A DNA stretch of 64,000 bases from Paragordius varius. Lineage: Eukaryota > Nematomorpha. Both the position numbers and the translations under genes were made by a program. Where the stretch lies: NCBI GenBank assembly GCA_964247055.1, contig OZ176053.1, forward strand, positions 8,246,001-8,310,000, read 5' to 3'. The notes under the pieces were generated by a model. It was not told the DNA's origin and did no database searches. It worked only from the letters and a program-made list of their open reading frames with translations. Below, piece after piece: positions 14,716-25,300 of this stretch. How positions within the stretch are numbered: position 1 is the stretch's first letter; each line of letters begins with the position of its first letter.

Positions 14716-15051
14716 TTAAAAACCATCCAAAACATAAATATATAACATCTTTAAGTGACTAATTAAGGGTTTATTTAATTACCTTATCTCTATTAAGCAT
14801 ATAAATAATTTTTTTTTCTTTTTGAAAAGAGATATTAGGTGGCGCCGATAAGCAATATGGATAATTTTAACATGCTCAAAATAGGAGACATAAATTAATA
14901 ATATATTTGGTATTGTGCTTAAATTTTGTTTTTCATAAAATAAAAATGTTTAGTTATGCTAGATACATAGTTAACAAATTGGGTAAGAACATCTTAACAA
15001 TTAATATATATTCGGATAAATTATATCGGGATTTTCACGGTGTTTTGATTT

Positions 15052-15285
15052 ATGGCTCACGTGTATGAAAGTTATTTGCGCGTCCAAAATTGGGGTTATG
15101 AAAAATTTGATGAAATATATATTCTTTGTAAAGAAAATTTATCAAGATTAACATGGTGGTTTAGGTTTTGTTACGGGCGATTTAATATAAATAAATTTTT
15201 TAGTAGTAGTTTCTGGATATCTGAAATGGTAAAATTTGCTCACATTTGTATAAAAATTTTTAAAAGAAAGCTTAAGGCCTCATAA
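15052..15285 (+). other. Doubtful small ORF, 77 codons
   Basis: The ORF from the ATG at 15052 encodes a Trp- and Phe-rich peptide (VQNWGYEKFDEIY, LTWWFRFCYGRF). A second short ORF starting at 14946 overlaps it in another frame, so a small two-exon gene is possible (a GTAAGA follows a codon for Leu near 14982). I recognise no family and see no clear acceptor. It could equally be chance. Confidence 0.2.
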
Positions 15286-15382
15286 AAAACATCACGATAT
15301 ATGATTAACTCACATAAAAAGCAAAAAAGAATATAAAACTTTTTAGCTTTGGGGTCCATACCAAATTTTTTCGTAGTTTTAA

Positions 15383-15597
15383 CACTTGAATACAACACAC
15401 TCATTTCAGTCCTTCTAAGGCTTGTTTAAAATTAAATATTCTAAAAATGAATAAATTGAAACCATGGCAAAAGTTTGCATTTTTATAACATTAATGAACC
15501 GAAATAGCCAAAAATTCAAATTACTTTATATTATTTATTAAAAGATAAAACATAAAGGTAAAAATTTAGACAACATGACATGTGTGCGAAAGCTAAG
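15383..15597 (+). mobile_element. Family A element, 5' fragment
   Basis: The first 215 bp match the complete copy at 14136, including the CACTT start after TTAA (15379-15382) and the internal CCATGGCAAAA block. It lacks the inner TTGGGGTA palindrome, and similarity stops at 15597 next to another small element. Confidence 0.7.
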
Positions 15598-15600
15598 GGT

Positions 15601-15747
15601 GGGGTGACAATAAAGTCGCACTTCACTTGTAAGCTAAGCGTGGCAAGTTGAGGATTACTTAAGCCAGCAAGTGTACACTTGAAGATCGGTGATAAAAAAA
15701 CACTTAAGTCAAGACTTTTGCTTATGAACGTATTTTTTTGTCACCCA
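15601..15747. mobile_element. Short foldback element
   Basis: About 147 bp with inverted ends GGGTGACAA and TTGTCACCC. It directly abuts the truncated end of a family A copy. The interior carries related short pieces (AAGCTAAGGGTG and AAGCTAAGCGTGG nearby). No ORF. Confidence 0.5.
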
Positions 15748-16245
15748 ATTCGAATTTTATGGAAATTTTTTGATCATTTTCAGTCAAATTTATAAAATAA
15801 GGCACAAAAGGATAAAAAATTAATAATATGCATTTATTAAAGTTTTTCAAACTCATTGGCACGTATCTTATTTAATATTATAGAGTTTTCTAAAAATTGA
15901 GCCTGGTAATAATTTTTAGATTGATGAAACCCTTTGCCCTTAAAACACTTTCCATTCACCAAAAAATGTGCCCAATATTGGACCATTTTCTAATATACTT
16001 ACCACAAAAGTGATAACTTAACTCGTAAAAACCAAACGCACCATGATAACCCTGCTACATTTTCCTACCAAAATACATATACAGTATGCATTTTAATGGT
16101 TGCTTTTTGTAAACTATCAATTTATAACACAATAGCTTATGAGAAAGCAACAAAATGTTGAATAAAGAATTTTTTCCTTTCTTTTTTTCCATACACTACT
16201 GTGTTGCAAATTGGCCTACTATAGCGTGAAAATATAAATCCTTAA

Positions 16246-16741
16246 CACTCCATTACTTTTTCGGGTAGTTTTATATTCTATAGCGATATATTTGAATATT
16301 TAAAAGGCATTTAAAGCGAATTTAAAAATATGCTTTTATTAGCCTTTTTGGTGTATTATATAAAAATTATAAAAACTCATCTCGAACTTTTTAGCCTTCA
16401 TTTTTTTCTAATTTTCTTTAAATTGCTAATGTAACAGACGAATATATATATATATTCGTTAAAAAATGTTAATAATTGAAAGCCAGGCTGCATTTTGCAG
16501 GCAAAAAATCTCGATATATTTTGATTTAAATATCAACTGTTTTCCAATCGTGTAAGCTGTGCCATTTTTGAATCTAAAAGAAACAGAAATGCAAAAATAT
16601 AAGCTTTATCTACATGAGAACAATGTTTTATAATAAATAGTCAATTAAAATAACTTTTTCAAACAAAAATTTACAAAATTGAACTCTGGGATATATAGCT
16701 ACAGCAATATGAAGACAAAAAAATGAAAAGGTAATGAAGTG
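16246..16741 (+). mobile_element. Family B MITE, copy 2
   Basis: 496 bp, flanked by TTAA on the left (16242-16245) and TTGA on the right. Ends read CACTCCATTACTTTTT and, inverted, CACTTCATTACCTTTT, the best-preserved inverted ends of family B in this window. It lies 165 bp upstream of the pyridoxal kinase start, so it may be part of that gene's upstream region. Confidence 0.7.
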
Positions 16742-16905
16742 TTGAAATGCATTTATTTTATCAGGATATTTTATTACATTGTGTAATGTCAAATTTGCAT
16801 AATTTGGTTGTGGAAAAGATTCTAAAAAGTATTAAGTATACAAGGTAAATAAATTAGAATATATAGGATAAGCACATGTGATTTGCAACAATTTGTGCAC
16901 ATTTT

Positions 16906-17844
16906 ATGAACGGCGTACTTTCAATCCAAAGCCATGTGGTTCACGGTTATGTTGGAAATAAGGCAAGCACTTTTCCCTTACAGCTTCTCGGCTTTGAAGT
17001 AGATCCAATAAATACTGTTCAATTTTCGAATCACACTGGCTATAAAAATGGCTGGACTGGAAATTCTGTTGAACCCATGACCTTACTAGAACTATATGAA
17101 GGACTTAGAAAAAATGATATAGCAGAATATTCTTATATTTTATCCGGTTATATAAAGGATGAAAATTCACTAGAAGCAATCTCTAATATTTTTATGGATC
17201 TTAAAGCTAAAAATCCCTCTCTTACATATGTCTGTGATCCTGTTTTGGGAGATAATGGAAAGCTTTATGTCCCAGAAGAGTTGGTCAATGTTTACAAAGA
17301 GTTAATAATTCCATTGGCTAACATTATAACGCCTAATCAGTTTGAAGCGGAATTGTTATCTGGCATCCCTCTTACGTGTGAAAATAGCGTTGTTGAAATT
17401 ACTAATATTTTTCATAGATTGGATATTGAAATCGCAGTTATAACAAGTTGCAGCCTTAATGACAAATTAGCATGTTACGTAAGTTATCTTAAACCTAACA
17501 GTGAGGATGGTAAAAATCATGTGATTATTAAAGCCGAATTCCCTGTCATAAAGCATATTTTTGTAGGAACCGGTGATCTATTTACAGCTTTATTTCTTGC
17601 ATGGTACTACAAACTTTCACAAAATGATCTTGTTTCCGTTGTTGAAAAAGTTCTTTCCACTGTTCAAACCATCCTAAAAACTACAGTACAACATTATCAA
17701 GATAATCAAAAAACACTGATAAATGTCGACAATGATGCTAAATATTTAGAACTGAAAATTATTGAATCAAAAAATGTCATCGAAAATCCGCCAGACTTGA
17801 TAAAAGCACACATTATATATGACAAACTGTTTAAAATTTTGTGA
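16906..17844 (+). CDS. PDXK: Pyridoxal kinase, single exon
   Basis: Cytosolic ribokinase-superfamily enzyme that phosphorylates pyridoxal, pyridoxine and pyridoxamine at the 5' position with ATP in the vitamin B6 salvage pathway. The 312-residue product is the usual length (human 312). Motifs in order: VLSIQSHVVHGYVGNKA near residue 4 (substrate side), INTVQFSNHTGY near 35, YVCDPVLGD near 106, IITPNQFEAELLSG near 139, and FVGTGDLFTALFLAW near 221, whose Asp in GTGD is the family's catalytic base. The start matches the family N-terminus closely. The reading frame is intact and contains no intron, unlike every other confident gene here, so it may derive from a processed copy or have lost introns. 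Family B repeat lies just upstream. Confidence 0.97.
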   Translation: MNGVLSIQSHVVHGYVGNKASTFPLQLLGFEVDPINTVQFSNHTGYKNGWTGNSVEPMTLLELYEGLRKNDIAEYSYILSGYIKDENSLEAISNIFMDLKAKNPSLTYVCDPVLGDNGKLYVPEELVNVYKELIIPLANIITPNQFEAELLSGIPLTCENSVVEITNIFHRLDIEIAVITSCSLNDKLACYVSYLKPNSEDGKNHVIIKAEFPVIKHIFVGTGDLFTALFLAWYYKLSQNDLVSVVEKVLSTVQTILKTTVQHYQDNQKTLINVDNDAKYLELKIIESKNVIENPPDLIKAHIIYDKLFKIL

Positions 17845-17907
17845 CATATCTCGAGGCAATATGAAATCCTTGTCACTATATAATTGTTAAATATGTTAGT
17901 AAAATGT

Positions 17908-17913
17908 AATAAA
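17908..17913 (+). terminator. Candidate poly(A) signal for pyridoxal kinase
   Basis: Canonical AATAAA 64 bases after the stop codon. In such AT-rich DNA the hexamer is common, so position is the only support. Confidence 0.5.
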
Positions 17914-18080
17914 TCCTTTACAGATAACTTGCACAATTAGAAATTCGTTAATATCTATGGGATTAGAATGTTTTTGACCGAAATTAATTTTACAAGTCAT
18001 AATATATTTTTATCCTCATATAATTTAATTATAATGTTGAAAGTAATTGAAAAAAAAATACTTAAATTTTATCTAGTATA

Positions 18081-18892
18081 TACTATTTACAACTCAAGTT
18101 TACACTCGAACAATTCAAACTCACCCTTAAACCAATCAAATTCTCGAACAATTCAGAGTAACGCTCAAACAATGCAAATTTATCCTAAAAATAAAATATG
18201 TGTTTTTGGGCTAATAAAATTCATTATTAATATGAAATATTTCTTTACGGCCTAATTTTTTTTATATATATAATCCAAATCTATATATTTATAAAAATGG
18301 AAATTGGGGGCTTTGTGATCTGTTTCCGGAAAACCGGTATCATTAATGAATGCCCCGACAATAGCATCGCCCTTTTTTTGAAATAGGCCCCCAGTTCGGG
18401 CCCACCCCATGTGAAAAATGGGTATTTTTGAAAACTCAATCCACAAAAATCGTGTCTTTGAGACAATTTTTCAGAAAACGTGTTAGACCATTCAATTTCA
18501 AATATGATTTTTGTTTAGTTATTTTCGATTGCGCCGAACATAGTCGTCTCGCTCTTTTAATTTAGGCCCTCTTTTTACCCGCTCCCCCCGTAAAATGCTT
18601 TTTTTTAATAAACAAAGTCCACAAAAATAATTTTTTGAATCTATTTTTCCCCCAAATAAACAATACATTAGTATGAATGCACTGTTTAGAAATTCCATGA
18701 GATCATAGCTATTGAATAATGTTTCGAAATAATTCACATATGTGGATCATTTTATTGTCCCTTTTTTCAAATTATCCCCCGCTCCAGAAGTCCGAAGGAC
18801 TTCCTCGGGCTGCGTAGCAGCACGAGATTTACGCTAGTTAATTATATATTAAGGTGCATTCGAATCATTCAAGGGTGATGAGGTGATGGTAT
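18081..18892 (+). mobile_element. Family C MITE, copy interrupted by repeat D
   Basis: The left arm (18081-18240) starts TACTATTTAC and carries several short CACCC-type subrepeats around AACAATTCAAA. The right arm (about 18850-18892) is the inverted counterpart, with TTCAAGGGTGATG and ending ATGGTATA. The same arrangement recurs at 24613-25035 and 28406-28752. The middle is filled by repeat D, so this copy is much longer than its relatives. Confidence 0.55.
18278..18650 (+). repeat. Dispersed repeat D, copy 1
   Basis: GC-richer block closely matching 45677-46068 in merlin intron 3. Shared landmarks are CTATATATTTATAAAAATGG, GGCCCCCAGTTCGGGCCCA, AATCGTGTCTTTGAGACAA, TTGCGCCGAACATAGTCG and CGCTCCCCC. 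The minus strand is open in two frames in both copies, but with no recognisable protein. After it come unmatched DNA and a GAAGTCCGAAGGACTTC palindrome near 18786. Confidence 0.75.
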
Positions 18893-19367
18893 AAATAAAT
18901 CTTAGTAAAACGCTTTGGTTATAATAAAAAATATATGCATTTTTGAAGACTGAGTATTTAAATAAAGAGTTTCAAATATCTTTAAAAATATTTTTGATCA
19001 TATAGTGACATAGATGGAATACATATATATATATATTTGTATGGTTTTTCTATTTTTCTATCATGATGTAGTTAGGGCGTAATTTGTTTATACATGAAAA
19101 CTTTGCTGCTAATAACATTTATAAATTTAAAATTCTCAAAAATAAACTTTCCTTCCTCCTTCAATATTTTTTATAAAAATTAAAAAAAATTTACTATGAA
19201 AGCCTAAGTTTTGGCCCAAAACCCCCAATTAATATGTTTTAGTTTCCCAACCAATTAAAAATAATGTGCCATGTAAGTAACCTTAAATTTTATCGGCAAA
19301 TTTTAAATCGGTGGTCATTTTTAAATTATATTTTAGAAATTCTAAACATTTATTCTTTGTATTTTAA

Positions 19368-22300
19368 ATGAAAGTATACATTTTTTATATGACATTAATT
19401 ATAAGAATTTTAAGTGCTGAGATTTTGCATAGTAATGCCAATAACTTAAAAATATATGGTATTTCAAGTAGTTTTATTAATGGATCCAATATCCTGTTTG
19501 ATGGCTTTAAACATATCTGTACACTGTCTTCTAATTCACAATCTTTATCATCAGTAATTGAACATTGGATGACAATTTCGATGACAAATACATTTTCTTT
19601 TATGATTCAAATGGATTCACTTACATTTTATTATGGAAATAACAGTATAATAGAATTAAATAATGGTTTATATAAAACATTAACACAATATTGAATATAA
19701 TTTTTGCTCCTTTTATATCTCCTTAAAATATAAAGTAATTTAATATTCTAATTTCAAATCAATGGTAAAATATGGCTTTTTTGTATATTTTTTAAAATAC
19801 TAGAATAAACATATGGTTTTACTTATAACCATTGCGGTTATTTAACGTTAGTATTATATGTATGTATATATATCGATAAAATGCTATAACCATTGATTCA
19901 ATTTGAATTTTGGAAATATATTGGACTAAAATATTTTATATAATTATAAATATGGCCAAGCCATAAGATTTATTTTTATAATTAATTATAAAAATTAATT
20001 TTCAATCTTATCACACATACTTTTTTTAGTATCTGAAAACACACTAATTAGCACCAAAGTAGGGTTAGTGGAACCTAACAAATTAATGCGCTCACCCTCT
20101 TCACAAGGGGGTGAACGATCTAGGGTACACGCCTCAGATTTAGAAACGGCTTTTCAAACTTGCAATGATGTGATGATAGAATACTCAACATTAAAAAATG
20201 AGGTAGAATGTCGCAAACCAGTTATTGGGAGATATGTGTATGTGGAATTCAAGGGTCCTGTTTTATCTTTTTCGTTGTGTGAAGTGGAGATTTTCGGTCA
20301 TAAACAAGGTTTTAAATTACATAATACATATTGACTTATTTAGTGGCTTCCGACTAATGCTCTATTGGGTTTAAATTCCATAACTGTACATGTTTTTTCT
20401 CATTACTGTTAGTTTTGAGCAGGGGAGTGTCTAGATCCTCTATAAAATTGAAATTCTTACTCTTAAAAATAAAAGGAAAAAAGAGATTATAAAATATGTA
20501 TTTCTGAAACATATCCTACCTAAATTGTATGAATTGAATTTTCAAACTTACCTTGTAAATTGTTCACATATATTTATAAATATATGGATATGTATCCAGT
20601 AGTAACTTATATTACAGGGAGATGTCAAATATATCTACCTTTTTATTTTTGATCTTAGTCTCGTATTTCTTTTAACACCCAAAAAATTTATTGTACCTTT
20701 ACTTTCGAAAATTACGATAGCCAATCGTAACTCACACAAATCAGCAGGTAAACAGCTCTGATCTACTAATCTTATTCTGATTATATTGCTTGAACAATAT
20801 ATTTTAAGATATAAACGCGAAGTGCTTGTACCACCTCCAACTAGGTTGTGGGTATTTTCAAGCCATCATTTTCATTTTTTGACTAGTTTAAGGATTATAT
20901 TAAATACGTAATTCTAATTATGGACCTTAAATAAAAGCATGTACATATGTCACCATTACTCCCTCAAGCTCATTAGGCTTCAACATATGAAATAATGAAT
21001 TACTACAATTAAAATTTAAAAAAAAGTTATCAAATAGTGAATAAAAATTTGATGTGGATGACTATATATTTTTTTCACCATAGTCAATATGAGGGGGATA
21101 CTTAAAGAGATAATAAGCAGTCATTTGCACCGTTTTCAAAATTCTTTAGATTTTTTTATCAATTTTTATTTTCTGTCCACTACGATCTGCCAGCAGTAAG
21201 TTTATTAATATATCATTTTAAAAAAAAGTCAATTATTATATTATATTTTAACTAGTTCTTGTAATTGGTCATTGACCCTTAGCAAGATCTTTTTACCACA
21301 TAATTTAAGGTTTGAACTAATTTCTTTTATGTGGATATCTTATGCATAGAAAATTTGGTTATGATAACGAATCAGAAATACATTTTTAAATCTACGCGCC
21401 AAAAGCTAGCGACCCCAGGAAATGGAATTCTTAACGAGCCTGATGCATGTTGGTCTCTCTCAATAAATGATTTCCGTAAGCCATATATTATTTTGGTTTA
21501 TAATTTTGTCAAGCTTGAAACAAGATTTTTAAAAATCAAAATATAATTTTAAAATTTTTAATTTAATAAATACGGATGATTTAGAGTTTTTTAAATTATT
21601 TTTCTAGTTAAAATGTCTCTTTCTGGCATATAAAATGCAGTGCTTTTTAATCGAAATTTTCTTGATTGGATCAATTGCCTGAATCTTTTCTTATTTTTAA
21701 AATAAGGTCATTTATTTATATTTTTAATTCCTTTTAAAAAATATTTAGATTATCAACAAATATATTGGGTGGTGGATTTTAATACATATGGTTTGGCTAA
21801 AACCCCGTTATATTTTATCGACACCATAATTTTTCACACAAATGGTAATTATATGTCCATACGTTAATTTTATTAAAGTTATAATTAATGAAAATGTTAT
21901 GATAACATATTTTATATAAGCTAGAAAAATTCCCAATTATTTTACATTTTTAGGAATTACAAATGGTATCATATGGAACTATAAAATTTTTACAATATCT
22001 CAATTAACCATAAATAATCATACTCGGCAATTATGTATAGAGGGCGTTGTTCCAACAAATCAAGACCTTTATGTTTTTAAGTATTTTCCATAATGCTTTG
22101 AATAATGTATATTATAAAGTTATAATAATAGTGTGTGAACTTTTAGGACAAGTAAACTCTTTTTCATTACCCTTTACTGCCAAAATATAATTCATTAAAT
22201 ATTATATCGGTTGATTTTTTTTGTTTTTCTTCATCTTTAGGTAAATATTTGCTTAAACTTAAATAATCGAATTTTTATATATAAAAAAATAATGATTAAT

Positions 22301-25300
22301 GTGGTTTATTATGCAGTAAATATTGAAATAATACGGACAAAACGTAAAATTATAAATACAATTTTTTAAAAAAGACTAAAACTTTAATTAATCGGACAAA
22401 AATCATTGAATACAATCGTAAAATACATGATAGATTGTGTTACCAATTTAAATCTCTATTTTATACCTTGCGGTTTAAAAACAATTACCTATATGTAACA
22501 TAGCCAAGATGTATGGTTGTCTTTTAGAAAAAATATTTGTATTTATATTTTTAAGCTTTGTCCGTATAATTTCGATTTTTACTTAAAAATATATTGTTGT
22601 TAAAGCATAAACAGAAATTTATGGTGCATTGGAACAAGTGTTCTATTTTCGACCACCATGCCTCTATGTGAAGTCGAATTGTATGGAACTAAATTGGGTA
22701 TACCCTCTAAGCTAAACTTTATGTAAAAATAGTTGCACCTGCCTACAGTAAAAAAAATATAAAGGCAAAACCTAAAAAGTGATTTAGACTTATAAATCAT
22801 TGATTTTTGATTATTACCTGGCGATCGTTCTGGCTCGCAAAATGAAAAATAGTGATGTAGTTTGGCAACACACTCAATTTTAAATTGATTTTAGGACTGG
22901 AGGATAATCTAACATCAATATTTATAAAAAATAATGTTTATAATTCGACTTTTTTTTAATTTTTCCTCTCATTTGTTTTTAAATTTACTCAATTATTACA
23001 GAGTCGGCCCATACTTATGCATATGAACCGCAAGATGTTAACCTTGAAAGACCAGTACCTAATGTAAAGTATGCTTATATTGTATCTCTCGTTTAATAAT
23101 AATAGTAAATGTATATCCCTACAATCTGAAATAACTCTATCGCTTGTAAACAACACAAGCAAAAATCAGTTTTTTCGCATTCAATACATATCACTACATT
23201 CCATTTTTTTGTCACCGGCTGGCAGTATACCCAAAGTTACAGCTTCGGTTTTATGGCTTAAGGGATTAAATTCTAAATCAAATATAAGATATCCATGCGC
23301 AACCAAAAATATTGGTAATAAAATTTCATTGTTTAATTTACGATTATTATGAAAAAAATAAACACGAGTTTTGAGAAGATTTTTAACATAACAATAATAT
23401 TTTAAATTAGTCATAATTAAAAATTTTTAGAAAACGACAAATAATATTTTTAAATATATTTAATTATCGTTTCTTTTAAATATTTTATTGCAGGAGAATC
23501 TATAAATTTTGATTGTAAATGCATAAAAGGAAACGCAATACATATTGCTATTGATCCTCCACAAATAGTCAACATGACCATATGCAACCTTGTAATTTCC
23601 GTGACAGTAGACAGTTAGTTAAATTTGGGAAAAATTTAAAATGTTATGTATTATATGGTGATAATATGTAAATGATATGCCATATGATTTTGGGTCCATT
23701 TTAAGATGAATATATTGTATAAATGATCTTTAGGTGTGGAACTAAAATTATTTACTAACACAAAGTATCGAGAGATGGATTTTATGCTGAAAAACAGTAT
23801 TTATGGCAACTTGGCCCCTAAAGAAAAGATAAAAATGAAGTCTAATCTAATGGTTCAATGTACAATGAATCTAAATGTTCCCTATGAATGTGCATGGCTT
23901 AATGATAAGGGAATCGTAATATCATCTATGGCTAATACAATTGCTTTACATAATGATAACATAACTGATGGGCTTACATGTTCTTGTGTGTCAGTCTTTT
24001 TTCATCCAATCAAATTTGAAAAGACAATAAAGTTATTAAATTTGGGTAGGCAGTTGAAATTTATTTATGGCGATTTATTTGGTTAAAACTTATATAGATC
24101 TACCTTTCCCCTTTTCAAGAATAAAGAACCGTAACTGAAAATGTTCGGTTTTTGTTTCGCAAAAAATCGTTTTCTGTTTTATAATTTTATGGTCAAATGG
24201 TTTGATTTTGGTTTAATATTTTAAAAATTACAGATATTAAATTTTGAGTTAGAATTTTAATATTAACTGTAAAAATCTAATCAAAACCATAACTGATAAA
24301 GTTTGCTATATTTCTCTAACATATCTAAAAAATACATATTTTTGTGATTTATATATAGAAAATAAGTAATTATTGATATATAGAATTAAATACAAATTAA
24401 AAATAAAATATTTAATATAAGATTTCCTGATATACTAATTTTATCTAACATTCCACATATCTGCAAGGACAAATGGATGTTTTGCCCGCTCGACTAAAAA
24501 AATCAGCTATTGGTGTTTTGAGCACTCTCGTTTCGTCACTGACTTCATTCCAAAAAGTAAATGTTTTTGGTAACTATGTTTTCAACAAATATATTGTTTG
24601 ATAAAATTAGTTTACACCATTTACACTCGAATTATCATAATATTCAAATATATCTCCAAGACTTTCAAATTCATTTAACATATCAATTTCACCCTAAACC
24701 ATTCTAAATAACCCTACAAAAATAATATGTGTTTATCTAGACTATTAAATCATAATTGACACTTATGTGGCTGGCATTATCATTTTTTTATTTAATACTC
24801 TTGTCAATGATATTTAAATTGATAGGTGCTTTTTGTTTATGAAAATGCATTATTAAGGAACGTAAATTTAAATTTATTTCATATTCTTAAATAATTGATT
24901 TTTTATAAATCTTAATCATGAGTGAATTTAACCCAGAAACACTTTACTATCTATAGAGTCTATTTTAAACGGCGTAAATTTGAAATTTTTAAGGGTGAAT
25001 TTGAATGGTTCAAGTGTTTTATTTAAAGTATGGTATATTTAATCTTAAAATTATTTTTTCCTAATTTATGACAAATAAGCCATATTGGATGGAACACGAA
25101 TATACCGACCTTCACCCCATCAATGCCGCAATCGAAGACGTGAACAGCCACGTAAAAAATGGAATGTTTTATGGCTTAGCTATAATTCATCCTTTTTTAG
25201 AACCATGGAATCATCTTATTACTTATGATGATAACGTAATGGTTCAAATGAAGACATATGAAACAGATTTTACTGGTTACAATAATTAATAAACCACTTT

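Noticed and set aside
17968-18255. 95-codon plus-strand ORF
   Set aside because: Lies over the left arm of a family C element. Its Asn/Ser-rich peptide simply reflects the arm's short repeats.
18252-18466. Minus-strand ORFs in repeat D, with a similar pair at 45667-45962
   Set aside because: Similar in both copies because the DNA is a repeat. No domain is recognised and the two frames overlap, so coding is unproven.
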